From: Deltaproteobacteria bacterium | GTDB taxonomy: Bacteria > Myxococcota_A > UBA9160 > SZUA-336 | Direction: 5' to 3' | DNA: 48,179 bases | Assembly (NCBI GenBank): GCA_016875225.1 | Contig: VGRW01000022.1 | Span: forward strand, 1 to 48,179 | Shown: positions 1-8,660 of the stretch, piece after piece | Position numbering within the stretch: position 1 is the first letter of the stretch | How the letters are laid out: every line of letters starts with the position of its first letter | Program-made: the position numbers and the translations under genes | The notes under the pieces: generated by a model | The model's input: only the letters and a program-made list of their open reading frames with translations | The model's database searches: none | Told to the model about the DNA's origin: nothing

Positions 1-1077
1 TGGGCCGGCCACACGGGCGCGGTCGTCGCGCTCGATCCGCGCACCGGCGAGGTCCTGGTGCTCGCGAGCCGCCCCGCGTTCGACCCGAACGGCTTTGCGA
101 CCGGGATCGATCCAGAGGTCTGGAAGAGCCTGAAGGACGACCCGTACAAGCCGTTCATGAACCGCGCGCTGCAGGGGCAGTACCCGCCCGGCTCCACCTA
201 CAAGGTCGTCACCGCGATCGCGGGGCTGGAGGAGAAGCTCGTCGACGAGCACACGCAGGTGCACTGCGGCGGCTCGTTCCGGCTGGGGCGGCGCACCTAC
301 CGCTGCTGGAAGAAGGAAGGCCACGGAACCGTCGACCTGAACCGCGCGATCGTGCAGTCCTGCGACGTCTACTTCTACAAGCTCGGGCTCGAGCTCGGCG
401 TGAACCGGCTCGCGTACTACGCGCGCTCGCTCGGGCTGGGCGCGCGCACCGGGATCGAGCTCGGCGGGGAGATGCCGGGGCTCGTGCCGACGAAGGAGTG
501 GCGGCAGCTCCGCGACGGAACTCCCTGGGTCGAGGGCGACACCGTCTCGGTGTCGATCGGTCAGGGCGCGAATCTGTGGACGCCGCTGCAGCTCGCGGCC
601 GCGTACGCCGCGATCGCCAACGGCGGAATCCGCTACCGGCCGCGGCTCGTGCAGCGGATCGAGGAGCCCGACGGCACGCTCGTGAAGAGCTTCGGACCCG
701 AGGTCGCAGGCGAGGTTCCGGTCTCGGCCGAGACGTTCGCTCTGATCCGGAAGGGCCTCGCCGACGTCGTCGGCGGGCCGCACGGAACCGGCGCGGTGAT
801 GCGCAACCTGCCCGGCGGGGTGCTCGCGGCCGGCAAGACCGGCACCGCGCAGGTCGTCGCAATGGCCGCCGGTGAGCGCGTCGATTCCAAGGATCTGCAG
901 CGCCAGCACCGCGACCACGCTTGGTTCGTGACCTACGCGCCAGCCGAAGACCCGCGCATCGTCGTGGCCGTGCTCGCCGAGCACGGCGGCCACGGCGGCA
1001 GCGCGGCCGCGCCGATCGCGCGCGACGTGGTGGTCCGATTCCTGGAGCAGGAGGCGGGGATGTATGCAGGGAATTGA
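1..1077 (+). CDS. mrdA: Penicillin-binding protein 2 (peptidoglycan transpeptidase), 5' end outside window
   Basis: C-terminal part of the class B transpeptidase that crosslinks septum-independent (lateral) peptidoglycan as partner of RodA; it acts in the periplasm, anchored by an N-terminal helix that lies upstream of the window. The reading frame is open from base 1, so the true start is not seen. Catalytic motifs are present in order: SxxK as S-T-Y-K (Ser codon 193-195, Lys codon 202-204), the second motif as S-C-D (358-366, the SxD form usual in PBP2), and K-T-G (835-843). The family is normally about 600-650 residues, so roughly 360 remain here. It overlaps rodA by 14 bases, the usual mrdA-rodA arrangement, which supports PBP2 rather than PBP3. 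Identity is strong; only the 5' boundary is unknown. Confidence 0.93.
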   Translation, partial: WAGHTGAVVALDPRTGEVLVLASRPAFDPNGFATGIDPEVWKSLKDDPYKPFMNRALQGQYPPGSTYKVVTAIAGLEEKLVDEHTQVHCGGSFRLGRRTYRCWKKEGHGTVDLNRAIVQSCDVYFYKLGLELGVNRLAYYARSLGLGARTGIELGGEMPGLVPTKEWRQLRDGTPWVEGDTVSVSIGQGANLWTPLQLAAAYAAIANGGIRYRPRLVQRIEEPDGTLVKSFGPEVAGEVPVSAETFALIRKGLADVVGGPHGTGAVMRNLPGGVLAAGKTGTAQVVAMAAGERVDSKDLQRQHRDHAWFVTYAPAEDPRIVVAVLAEHGGHGGSAAAPIARDVVVRFLEQEAGMYAGN

Positions 1078-2173
1078 TCGCCGGCTGATCCAGAACTTCG
1101 AGTGGCCGCTTTTCACGATGGCGCTTCTCGTGGCGGGAATCGGGATCGTGAACCTGGTCTCGGCCTCGCCCGACCAGACCGCCTCGGGTCTGCCCGGCAC
1201 CGCTCTGCGTCAGCTCGCCTGGCTCGGAATCGGCGTCGTGCTGATGCTCGCGACGCTGGTGCCGGACTACCGCACGCTGGAGCGCTTCGCGTTTCCGTTC
1301 TACGTGCTCGTCGTGGCCCTGCTGGTCGGCGTGTTCTTCGGCGGCCGTGTCGTGAACGGCTCGCGGCGCTGGCTCGATCTGGGGCCGCTGAACCTGCAGC
1401 CGTCGGAGCTCGCGAAGCTGGCGATGATCCTGGTCTTCGCGCGCATCCTGGCGCGGCGCAGCAGCGCCTCGCCGGTCGGGCTCCGCGACCTGATCGTGCC
1501 GGCCGTCCTGATCGCGATCCCGGCCGCGCTGATCGTGAAGCAGCCCGACCTGGGCACGACGCTGGTCGTCTGCATCGTCTCGGCGAGCTTCCTGGTGCTG
1601 ACACGCGTGCGCGTGTTCTCGTTCGTGCTCCTCGCCGCGATCGGCGTCGTCGGCGCGACGGTCGGCTGGTTCTACTTCCTGCACGACTACCAGAAGGAGC
1701 GGGTCTTCACGTTCCTCGACCCCGAGCGCGACCCGCTTGGCACGGCGTACCACGCCATCCAGAGCCAGATCGCGGTCGGCTCCGGGGGCCTGTTCGGCAA
1801 GGGCTTCGGCCTGGGCTCGCAGAGCCAGCTCGACTTCCTGCCCGAGCAGCAGACCGATTTCGTCTTCTCGGTGCTCGGCGAGGAGTGGGGCTTCGTCGGC
1901 AGCGCAGTCGTGCTCGCGCTCTACCTGGGCATCCTGATCCGCGGGCTGATGATCGCCCACTCGTCGAAGGACTCGTTCGGCTCCTACCTGGCGGTGGGCA
2001 TCGTGGCGCTGTTCTTCTGGGCGGGGCTGATCAACGTGGGCATGGTGATCGGCGTGGTTCCGGTCGTCGGAGTGCCGCTGCCGATGCTCTCCTACGGCGG
2101 GTCCGCGCTGCTCACCTGCATGATCGCGATCGGGCTGCTGATGAACGTATCGATGCGCCGCTACGTGTTCTGA
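1064..2173 (+). CDS. rodA: RodA, SEDS peptidoglycan glycosyltransferase
   Basis: 369-residue polytopic inner-membrane protein of the SEDS family, which polymerises lipid II into glycan strands in the elongasome together with PBP2. About ten hydrophobic segments are visible. The loop with RRWLDLGPLNLQPSELAK and the later FLPEQQTDFVFSV segment, which contains the conserved Asp equivalent to the catalytic Asp of characterised RodA, are both intact, as is the C-terminal GVPLPMLSYGGSALL signature. Length matches the family. The ATG overlaps the end of the PBP2 gene by 14 bases, so the two are probably translated together. FtsW is the alternative, but pairing with PBP2 favours RodA. Confidence 0.95.
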   Translation: MQGIDRRLIQNFEWPLFTMALLVAGIGIVNLVSASPDQTASGLPGTALRQLAWLGIGVVLMLATLVPDYRTLERFAFPFYVLVVALLVGVFFGGRVVNGSRRWLDLGPLNLQPSELAKLAMILVFARILARRSSASPVGLRDLIVPAVLIAIPAALIVKQPDLGTTLVVCIVSASFLVLTRVRVFSFVLLAAIGVVGATVGWFYFLHDYQKERVFTFLDPERDPLGTAYHAIQSQIAVGSGGLFGKGFGLGSQSQLDFLPEQQTDFVFSVLGEEWGFVGSAVVLALYLGILIRGLMIAHSSKDSFGSYLAVGIVALFFWAGLINVGMVIGVVPVVGVPLPMLSYGGSALLTCMIAIGLLMNVSMRRYVF

Positions 2174-2189
2174 CGGCTAGAATCGAGGC

Positions 2190-2873
2190 GTGCCGAGAGC
2201 CAGGCCCGCGAACATCGGAGCGTTCTTCGACGTCGACAAGACGATCCTCGCCGAGAACTCCGGCACCGCCTATCTGAAGGTCCTGTACGAGCGCGGCGAG
2301 ATCGACTGGAAGACCGTGGTCGCGGGTCTGGGCTCGTACCTGCGCTACAAGCTGAACCTGCTCGACATCGAGCGCTGGACCGAGCGGAACAGCTCGGCGT
2401 TCGCGGGCCGCAGCGAGTCCGCGACCTCGCGCGAGGCCGCGGAGCTGTTTCAGACCGCCCTCCTGCCGTCGATCTACCCCGAGGCCGAGGAGCGCGTGCG
2501 CTGGCACCTGGGGCAGGGCCACCTGGTGGCGCTGGTCTCCGGCTCGACGAAGTTCGTGCTCGATCCGCTCGCGGAGCACCTGGGCGTGAAGCACCTGCTC
2601 TGCACGCAGCTCGAGGCGAGCGAAGGCGTGTTCACGGGGCGGGTGGTGCGGCCGATCTGCTTCGGCGAGGGGAAGATCTACTGGATCCAGCAGCTGATCG
2701 AGCGCGAGCTGCTCGATCTGGCCCGCTGCTGGTTCTACACCGACTCGATCACCGACCTGCCGCTTCTCGATCTGGTCGGACACCCGGTGATCGTGAATCC
2801 CGACCCGCTGCTGTACCGAAAGGCGCTGCAGCGCCACTGGCCGGTGCGCTTCTTCCAGCGCCCGTCGCGCTAG
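2190..2873 (+). CDS. HAD-IB family phosphatase (SerB-like)
   Basis: 227-residue cytoplasmic HAD-superfamily hydrolase of subfamily IB, the group containing phosphoserine phosphatase and many phospholipid or polyprenyl phosphate phosphatases. Motif I is F-D-V-D-K-T with the nucleophile Asp14 and general acid Asp16; motif II is the V-S-G-S stretch in the middle; motif III/IV is the C-terminal F-Y-T-D-S-I-T-D-L-P-L-L segment. The alpha-helical cap typical of IB lies between motifs I and II. It starts with GTG 16 bases after rodA, so it may be cotranscribed with the elongation genes. Substrate cannot be read from sequence; a role in phospholipid or serine metabolism is possible but not shown. Confidence 0.85.
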   Translation: MPRARPANIGAFFDVDKTILAENSGTAYLKVLYERGEIDWKTVVAGLGSYLRYKLNLLDIERWTERNSSAFAGRSESATSREAAELFQTALLPSIYPEAEERVRWHLGQGHLVALVSGSTKFVLDPLAEHLGVKHLLCTQLEASEGVFTGRVVRPICFGEGKIYWIQQLIERELLDLARCWFYTDSITDLPLLDLVGHPVIVNPDPLLYRKALQRHWPVRFFQRPSR

Positions 2874-2882
2874 AAGCCGCCG

Positions 2883-3206
2883 CTAGAGCGCAGGGTTGAT
2901 CAGCGCCTTGATCTTGTCCTTGGGCTGGCGGCCCACGAGCGCGCCGACGACCGCCCCGCCCTTGATCACGAGCAGCGTCGGCATCGCGCGGACCTGCATC
3001 TTGGCCGCGGTGCCCGGATTCGCGTCGACGTCGACCTTCACCACGCGCAGCTTCTCGCCATATTCCTCGGCCAGCTCCTTGACCGTGGGCGCTAGCTGCC
3101 GGCACGGCGCGCACCACTCGGCCCAGAAGTCCACCAGCACCGGGACGTCGGACTTCAGCACGCTCGCCTCGAACGTGGCGTCGGTGACATCAAGAATCTT
3201 CGCCAC
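2883..3206 (-). CDS. trxA: Thioredoxin
   Basis: 107-residue thioredoxin, a cytoplasmic dithiol reductant. The active site is W-C-A-P-C with Cys32 and Cys35; Ala replaces the usual Gly of WCGPC. The cis-Pro loop R-A-M-P-T-L is intact and length equals E. coli TrxA. The GTG at 3206 is chosen because a strong AGGAGG sits 4-9 bases upstream (3211-3217 on this strand) and because it places the first beta strand at the normal distance; a longer in-frame reading to 3263 runs through the upstream gene. It overlaps that lipoprotein gene by 17 bases, so the two form a coupled pair. It ends 9 bases from the convergent HAD gene. Confidence 0.93.
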   Translation of the reverse strand: MAKILDVTDATFEASVLKSDVPVLVDFWAEWCAPCRQLAPTVKELAEEYGEKLRVVKVDVDANPGTAAKMQVRAMPTLLVIKGGAVVGALVGRQPKDKIKALINPAL

Positions 3207-3564
3207 GTGGATCCTCCTTGGCGGGGCTGGCGACAGCATAGAACCTGCCGCGTTCGTCCGCATCGCGTGGGACGAAGACCAGCACGGGGCGGTTTCCGGC
3301 CCGCGCGAGCGCCGCAGCTCGAGCGCGGGTCGCCGCTTCGCTCACTCCGAAGACGAGCACCGCGGCGCCTGGCGGAGTCGGCTCGCCGACCGAGGGTGCG
3401 CTCGTCGCCAGCTCAGGCGCCTCGACCAGAACCACTTCGCGCGTCTCGACCAGCCGCTTCGCCTCGTCGAGGTCGACGACCCGAAACGACACCGGCGGCG
3501 CCGGGCACGCGCAGAGAGCGGCGCAAGAGATCGCGATCAGCAGCGCGCGGGCACTCGGAGGCAT
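3190..3564 (-). CDS. Small predicted lipoprotein, unknown function
   Basis: 124 residues. The N-terminus has a signal sequence ending in a lipobox-like L-C-A-C with Cys20 as the likely lipidated residue, then Pro-rich linker and a roughly 95-residue alpha/beta domain with two strong beta strands (VVLVE and AAVLVFGV, PVLVFVP). The arrangement faintly recalls a rhodanese-like fold without a catalytic Cys; this is a weak impression. The start ATG at 3564 is the first in-frame start that gives a signal sequence. Its 3' end overlaps thioredoxin by 17 bases, suggesting coupled translation and perhaps a role near envelope redox or stress, which is inference. Confidence 0.6.
   Translation of the reverse strand: MPPSARALLIAISCAALCACPAPPVSFRVVDLDEAKRLVETREVVLVEAPELATSAPSVGEPTPPGAAVLVFGVSEAATRARAAALARAGNRPVLVFVPRDADERGRFYAVASPAKEDPRGEDS
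3207..3218 (-). promoter_or_regulatory. Strong ribosome binding site fixing the trxA start
   Basis: On the minus strand the sequence reads AAGGAGGATCCAC then GTG. The full AGGAGG, a near-perfect anti-SD match, selects GTG 3206 over longer in-frame readings. Confidence 0.7.
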
Positions 3565-3636
3565 TCGGCCAAGCCTACCGGAGGCCGTCCCTCGGTGCTT
3601 GCCGCGCCTGTCCGCGGGCGCGAAGATCCAGCGTCG

Positions 3637-4173
3637 ATGGGCCGGATTCTGCTTTCGGAGGGCGATATTACGGCGCTCGCCGTGGACGCGATCGTGAACG
3701 CGGCCAACACCGATCTGCGCCTGGGAACCGGAGTTGCCGGTGCGATTCGCGAGCTCGGTGGCCCGGGGATCCAGGCCGAGTGCGACGCGATCGGCCCGAT
3801 CGCGCTCGGGGCCGCCGCCCTGACGGGCGCGGGCGCGCTCCCGGCCCGCCACGTGATCCACGCAGCCGCGATGCGCCCCGGCGAGAAGGTGAGCGCGGAG
3901 TCGCTTCGAGCCGCGACCCGCGCGAGCCTTGAGCTCGCGCGCGAGAACGGGCTGCACTCGATCGCGTTTCCCGCGCTCGGCACGGGCGTCGGCGGCTTCT
4001 CGGTTGCCGCCTGCGCCGAGGTCATGCTCGAGGAGGTGCGCGCGCACCTCGCCGGCGCGACCAGCCTCGAGACCGTGCACTTCGTGCTCTTTGGTGAGCC
4101 CGCGTACCGCGTCTTCGAACAGGTCGAAGACGCGGAGCGCGTGCGCGCGACACTTGCGAGGTTCACCCGTTGA
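3637..4173 (+). CDS. Macro-domain protein (ADP-ribose hydrolase/deacetylase type)
   Basis: 178-residue single-domain protein of the macro (Appr-1''-p processing) family that binds ADP-ribose and often removes it or deacetylates O-acetyl-ADP-ribose. Visible signatures are the N-terminal G-D-I-T strand, the V-N-A-A-N-T loop (Asn21 and Asn24) followed by a glycine-rich G-T-G-V-A-G-A-I helix start, and the later P-A-L-G-T-G-V-G-G-F diphosphate-binding loop. ATG 3637 is chosen as it begins exactly at the domain; the frame is open further upstream but shows no family sequence. The stop overlaps the next gene by 3 bases (TTGA), so it is probably the first gene of the downstream tetrapyrrole operon or merely read into it. 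Confidence 0.88.
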   Translation: MGRILLSEGDITALAVDAIVNAANTDLRLGTGVAGAIRELGGPGIQAECDAIGPIALGAAALTGAGALPARHVIHAAAMRPGEKVSAESLRAATRASLELARENGLHSIAFPALGTGVGGFSVAACAEVMLEEVRAHLAGATSLETVHFVLFGEPAYRVFEQVEDAERVRATLARFTR

Positions 4174-4961
4174 CGCTTGCCGCCCACGGCTTTGCCACCG
4201 CGCTGTATCTGTTCGCAGCTTTCCTGGGCTGGACGCGCAGGGGCGCGGGCAACGGAAAGCGCAGGGTTCCGTACCTGATCGCGCTCGCCGCGCTGATCCA
4301 CGCCTCGGGGATCTGGGCGCTGCACGTCTCGGAGCCCGTGGTGCCGCTCTCGAGCTTTCCCGCCGCGCTCTCGATGATCGGCTGGCTCACCGCGCTCGCC
4401 TGGCTCGGCGTGTTGCGAAACGTGAGGCTGCGCGGCGCGGGGCCCTGGGTCGGGTCGGTCGCCGCCGCGTTCACGCTGATGGCCGAGATCGGGCTGCAGA
4501 TCGCTGCTCCCGCGCTCGAGGCCGAGGGCGAGTCGGTCGCCTGGTCGCACGCGCACGTCCTGCTCGGCACGTCGGGGTTCGCGCTCCTCGCGCTCTCGAG
4601 CATGGCGGGGCTGGGCTACCTGTCGAAGGAGCGCGCGCTGAAGCGGAGGCGCGGCTTCGGGCTCTCGCTGCCCGCGCTCGAGAGCCTCGATCGCGGCGAG
4701 CACCTGACGCTCGCGCTCGGCTTCGCGCTGCTGACGCTCGGCGTCGCGACCGGCTTCGCCTGGGACGTGAACCGCGGGAACTACCCGTGGACCCGCCACA
4801 CCGTCTTCCTGCTCTCCGCGTGGTGCGTGTACCTGCTTCCCGTCGGCGCGCGGATCGTGCGCCAGCAGCAAGGGCCCGCGCCGGCGCGCGGTGTGGTGTG
4901 GAGCTTCGCGTTCCTCGCCTTCTCGTACATCGGCATTCGCGTGATCGGGGGAATGGTTTGA
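4170..4961 (+). CDS. HemX/CcsA-like cytochrome c assembly membrane protein
   Basis: 263-residue integral membrane protein with about eight hydrophobic segments, of the CcmC/CcsA/HemX superfamily involved in heme handling and cytochrome c biogenesis. Conserved-looking His residues lie at membrane edges (S-H-A-H-V-L-L-G, W-T-R-H-T-V-F), matching the pattern of heme-ligating His in this superfamily. It precedes hemA, as hemX does in Bacillus and in many deltaproteobacteria, where it can also regulate HemA levels. Start TTG overlaps the macro gene stop in a TTGA; its own stop overlaps hemA in a second TTGA. The classical W-rich WWD motif of CcmC is not obvious, so HemX-like is preferred. Confidence 0.82.
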   Translation: MTLAAHGFATALYLFAAFLGWTRRGAGNGKRRVPYLIALAALIHASGIWALHVSEPVVPLSSFPAALSMIGWLTALAWLGVLRNVRLRGAGPWVGSVAAAFTLMAEIGLQIAAPALEAEGESVAWSHAHVLLGTSGFALLALSSMAGLGYLSKERALKRRRGFGLSLPALESLDRGEHLTLALGFALLTLGVATGFAWDVNRGNYPWTRHTVFLLSAWCVYLLPVGARIVRQQQGPAPARGVVWSFAFLAFSYIGIRVIGGMV

Positions 4962-6229
4962 ATTTGTTCCTGGTCGGGATGAGCTATCGCACCGCGCCGG
5001 TCGCCGTGCGCGAGCGCTACGCCGTCCCCGCCGCGCAGATCGTCGAGCGCGACGCGAAGCTGCTGCGCAGCGTGAGCCTCGACGAGGGCGCGATCCTCTC
5101 CACCTGCAACCGCACCGAGCTGCTCGGCGCGTCGCGCGCGGGCGAGCCGGCGCTGGAGGGCATGCACCGCTTCCTGCGCGAGGAGCTCGGCGACGGCTCG
5201 GCGTCTGCGAGCCACGTCTACGAGCTGCGCGGCGGCGACGTCGTGCGGCACCTGTTCCGCGTCGCGGGCGGGCTCGACTCGATGGTGCTCGGCGAGGCGC
5301 AGATCCTCGGCCAGCTGAAGCTTGCCTACCGCGCGGCCGTCGAGGCGCGCAGCACCGGCCCGGTGCTCAATCGCCTGTTCCAGCACGCCTTCCACGCCGC
5401 GAAGAGGATCCGCAGCGAGACGGGGCTCGGCGCGGCGACCGTGTCGGTGGCGCGCGTGGGCGTGCAGCTCGTCGGCGAGGTCTTCGAGAGCTTCGCGGGA
5501 AAGCGCGTGCTGCTGGTCGGAGCCGGCGAGATGGCGGAGTCGGCGCTCTTTGGCCTGCGCGAGGCCGGCGCGACGGATCCGTGCGTCGTGAACCGAACGC
5601 TTGCGGCGGCGGTCGAGCTCGCCGCGCGGCACGGCGGCAGCGCGCGACCGCTCGACGCGCTGGCCGAGGAACTCGAGCGCGCCGACGTCGTGATCACGTC
5701 GGTGTCGCTGGATCGGCCGATCATCGGCCGGCCCGAGCTCGAGCGCGCGCTTCCGAACCGGCGCGGCCGGCCGCTGCTGCTGCTCGACCTGGGCATCCCC
5801 AGAAACGTCGACCCGGCCGTGCAGGAGCTCGAGAACGTCTACGTCTACGACCTCGACGACCTCGAGACGACCGCGGAGCGCGGGCGCGCGAGCCGCGCCG
5901 CAGCCGCCGATCGGGCCGGCGCGATCACCCGGGCCGAGTCGGATCGCTTCCTGCACTGGCTCGAGGTGCTTCCGCACGCGCCGACGATCCGCGAGCTGAA
6001 CCAGCGACTGGAACGGCTCGCGCTCGACGAGGTCCGCCGCATCATGTCGCGGCCGGGCGCGCCGCCCGAGAGCGTGCAGCCGGAGCTCGAGCGCCTGGCG
6101 CACGCGATCGTCGCGAAGCTTCTGCACCGGCCGTTCGAGGAGCTTCGCCGCGAGGCGTCGAACGGCGGCGCGCAGTACTATGCCGGGGCGCTTCGGGAGC
6201 TCTTCGGTCTCGAAGAGGAGGACCCGTGA
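4958..6229 (+). CDS. hemA: Glutamyl-tRNA reductase
   Basis: 423-residue enzyme that reduces Glu-tRNA(Glu) to glutamate-1-semialdehyde with NADPH, the first committed step of C5-pathway tetrapyrrole synthesis. The catalytic S-T-C-N-R-T-E motif places the nucleophile at Cys50, as in characterised enzymes. The G-L-D-S-M-V-L-G-E-A-Q-I-L-G segment, the Rossmann V-L-L-V-G-A-G-E-M loop and the helical dimerisation tail are present. The TTG start at 4958 overlaps the preceding stop (TTGA); a second in-frame TTG lies two codons on, so the start is sure to within two residues. The stop overlaps hemC (GTGA). No hemL is seen in the window. Confidence 0.96.
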   Translation: MNLFLVGMSYRTAPVAVRERYAVPAAQIVERDAKLLRSVSLDEGAILSTCNRTELLGASRAGEPALEGMHRFLREELGDGSASASHVYELRGGDVVRHLFRVAGGLDSMVLGEAQILGQLKLAYRAAVEARSTGPVLNRLFQHAFHAAKRIRSETGLGAATVSVARVGVQLVGEVFESFAGKRVLLVGAGEMAESALFGLREAGATDPCVVNRTLAAAVELAARHGGSARPLDALAEELERADVVITSVSLDRPIIGRPELERALPNRRGRPLLLLDLGIPRNVDPAVQELENVYVYDLDDLETTAERGRASRAAAADRAGAITRAESDRFLHWLEVLPHAPTIRELNQRLERLALDEVRRIMSRPGAPPESVQPELERLAHAIVAKLLHRPFEELRREASNGGAQYYAGALRELFGLEEEDP

Positions 6230-7134
6230 CGCAGCTCAAGCTCGGTACGCGTGGGAGCCAGCTCGCGCTCGCGCAGGCGGAGACGATCGCCAAACAGCTG
6301 CGTGCGAACGGCCACGAGGTCGAGATCGTGAAGATCGTCACGACCGGCGACCGCATCGAGGGTCCGGTCGCGGCGCACGGCGGCAAGCAGGTCTGGGTGC
6401 GCGAGATCGAGACCGCGCTGCTGCAGGGCACGATCGATCTCGCGGTGCACTCGGCCAAGGACCTGCCGATGCAGCTCGCCGATGGGCTCACCGTCGGCGC
6501 GTACCCGCAGCGCGAGGACCCGCGCGACGCGTTCGTCGGCGCGCCCGGGCAGCGCTTCACGGCGCTCGCGCCCGGCGCGCGGGTCGGCACGGGCTCGACG
6601 CGCCGGATCGCGCTGCTGCGCGCGCTGCGGCCGGAGCTCGAGCCGGTGCCGATCCGCGGCAACGTGCCGACGCGGATCGCGAAGATCGAGACGCTCGGCC
6701 TGGCCGGCGTGATCCTCGCCTCGGCGGGCCTGATCCGGCTCGGGCTCGAGGATCACGTGCTCGATCCGCTCGATCCGGAGCGCTACGTGCCCGCCGGCGG
6801 CCAGGGAGCGCTGGCGCTCGAGACGCGGATCGACGACGACGACGTGCAGCAGATCGTCGGCGAGCTCGAGGACTCCGACGTCGCCGCGCAGATCCGCGCC
6901 GAGCGCGCGTTTCTGTTCGAGCTCGGCGGCGACTGCACCACGCCGATCGCGGCGTATGCGTCGATCCACGGCGTGCGGCTGCGCCTGCGCGCGCTGGTGA
7001 TGTCGCTCGACGGGCGCGAGCGCGTCGAGGGCACGGCGGAGGGCGAGCTGTCGGCGCCGGAGATGCTCGGCACCACGCTCGGGCGCGAGCTTCTCGCGCG
7101 CGGCGCGCGCAGGCTGATCGAGGGACGCGGTTGA
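6226..7134 (+). CDS. hemC: Hydroxymethylbilane synthase (porphobilinogen deaminase)
   Basis: 302-residue cytoplasmic enzyme that condenses four porphobilinogens into hydroxymethylbilane. Signatures include the N-terminal L-G-T-R-G-S-Q-L-A-L-A-Q strand, the D-L-A-V-H-S-A-K-D-L-P stretch, G-T-G-S-T-R-R, and the cofactor-attachment loop G-G-D-C-T-T-P with Cys237 as the dipyrromethane anchor. The GTG start follows a GAGGAGGA ribosome binding site inside the end of hemA and overlaps its stop as GTGA; the gene ends overlapping the next start as TTGA. Length is standard. Confidence 0.96.
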   Translation: MTQLKLGTRGSQLALAQAETIAKQLRANGHEVEIVKIVTTGDRIEGPVAAHGGKQVWVREIETALLQGTIDLAVHSAKDLPMQLADGLTVGAYPQREDPRDAFVGAPGQRFTALAPGARVGTGSTRRIALLRALRPELEPVPIRGNVPTRIAKIETLGLAGVILASAGLIRLGLEDHVLDPLDPERYVPAGGQGALALETRIDDDDVQQIVGELEDSDVAAQIRAERAFLFELGGDCTTPIAAYASIHGVRLRLRALVMSLDGRERVEGTAEGELSAPEMLGTTLGRELLARGARRLIEGRG

Positions 7135-8660
7135 GTGGCCGCGTGCTGCTGGTCGGCGCGGGGCCGGGCGATCCCGACCTGCTCACCGTGCGCGCGCTTC
7201 GCGAGCTCGAGCGCGCCGAGGTGCTGCTCTACGACGCTCTGATCGATCCCGCGATCCTGTCGCTCGTGCCGGAGAGCTGCGAGCGCATCGACGTGGGCAA
7301 GCGCGGCGACGGATCGAAGGGAATTGCGCAGGACCAGATCGCCGATCTTCTGCTCGAGAAGGCGCGCTCGGGCCGGCGCGTCGTTCGGCTCAAGGGCGGC
7401 GATCCGTTCGTCTTCGGGCGCGGCGGCGAAGAGGCGACCCGGCTTCGCGAAGCCGGAATCCCGTTCGAGATCGTGCCCGGGATCAGCTCTGCGATCGCGG
7501 TGCCCGCCTATGCCGGAATCCCCGTCACGGATCGCCGGCTCTCGTCGTCGCTCGCGATCGTCACCGGCCACCGCGGCGCGGGCGAGCAGGGCGCGAAGAT
7601 CGACTGGGAGGGGCTCTCGCGCAGCGCGCAGACGCTGGTGATCCTGATGGGCACGGCGTGGGCGGAAGAGATCGTGGCTCGCGTGCTGGCCGGGGGCCGC
7701 GACCCGAAGACGCCGGCGGCCGCGATCTCGCGCGGCTCGACGCCGCGACAGCGCGTGGTGGTGGCGAAGCTCGACGAGCTGCCGGCGCAGATCCGCGCGG
7801 CCGGAATCGAGGCGCCCGCGGTGATCGTGATCGGCGACGTGGTGGGCTGCCGCGAGCAGATCGCCTGGTTCGAGCGCTTGCCGCTGTTCGGCCGGCGCGT
7901 GCTGGTCGCGCGCGCGAGCGGGCAGGGCGCGGACCTCGCGCTCGAGCTGCGCCGTCGCGCTGCCGAGCCCGTGATCGTCCCGCTTCTCGAGCTCGTCCCG
8001 GCCGCCGACCCCGCGGCGCTCGCGGAGGCGCTCGCGCGCGCGTCGACGTACGACTGGATCGTCTACACCTCCGCCAACGCGGTTCGCTTCGCGACGCCGC
8101 CCGCGCAATCGCTCGGGCGTGCGCGCGTGGCCTGCATCGGCCTTGCGACCGCGCGCGAGGCGCGATCGCGCGGCTTGCGCGTGGATCTCGTTCCGGACGG
8201 CGAGAGCACCCCGGAGCGACTCGCCGAGGCGCTCGATGCGGCGGGCGGGCTCGCGGGCCGGAGCGTCCTGCTGCCGCGCGCGGAGCTCGCGCGCGAGGTG
8301 CTGCCCCGCGCGCTCGCCTCGCGCGGCGCGCGCGTCGACGCGGTCCACGCCTACCGAAATCGCGCGCCCGTCGACGCGGGCGAGCGGCTCGCCGCGGAGC
8401 TCGCGCTCGGGATCGACGCGGTGCTGCTCACCAGCCCCTCGACGGTCGAGCGATTGTTCGCGCTGCTCGCGCCGGCGGAGCGCGCCCGGCTCGCCGCTCG
8501 CGCGGCCTTCGCCTGCATCGGCCCGACCACGGCGGAAGCGCTCGCGCGCGCACTCGGCGGCGCACCGGCGCGCGCCTGGACCGCGCAGCTCCAGAACACG
8601 ACCGCCCTCGTCGATGCACTCGAACGCGGGTTCGCGGAGGACTCCCATGGCCTTTCCTGA
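7131..8660 (+). CDS. cobA-hemD: Fused uroporphyrinogen-III C-methyltransferase / uroporphyrinogen-III synthase
   Basis: 509-residue two-domain protein. Residues about 1-245 are a SUMT (CobA) domain that methylates uroporphyrinogen III to precorrin-2 using [15 protein letters not shown] near the start, [16 protein letters not shown] in the middle, and V-P-G-I-S-S-A. Residues about 255-505 are HemD, which cyclises hydroxymethylbilane to uroporphyrinogen III, with the Y-T-S-A-N-A-V-R-F and [10 protein letters not shown] segments. Such fusions are known from clostridia and deltaproteobacteria. The fusion couples formation of uroporphyrinogen III to the siroheme/cobalamin/alternative-heme branch. 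TTG start overlaps hemC stop; its end overlaps hemB by 14 bases. Confidence 0.94.
   Translation: MSGRVLLVGAGPGDPDLLTVRALRELERAEVLLYDALIDPAILSLVPESCERIDVGKRGDGSKGIAQDQIADLLLEKARSGRRVVRLKGGDPFVFGRGGEEATRLREAGIPFEIVPGISSAIAVPAYAGIPVTDRRLSSSLAIVTGHRGAGEQGAKIDWEGLSRSAQTLVILMGTAWAEEIVARVLAGGRDPKTPAAAISRGSTPRQRVVVAKLDELPAQIRAAGIEAPAVIVIGDVVGCREQIAWFERLPLFGRRVLVARASGQGADLALELRRRAAEPVIVPLLELVPAADPAALAEALARASTYDWIVYTSANAVRFATPPAQSLGRARVACIGLATAREARSRGLRVDLVPDGESTPERLAEALDAAGGLAGRSVLLPRAELAREVLPRALASRGARVDAVHAYRNRAPVDAGERLAAELALGIDAVLLTSPSTVERLFALLAPAERARLAARAAFACIGPTTAEALARALGGAPARAWTAQLQNTTALVDALERGFAEDSHGLS

Noticed and set aside
209-1960. Long minus-strand open frame over PBP2 and RodA
   Set aside because: Antisense of two clear genes; Arg/His/Asp-rich without motif.
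3190-3564. Rhodanese for the lipoprotein beside thioredoxin
   Set aside because: Only a general strand/helix impression; no catalytic Cys loop is present.
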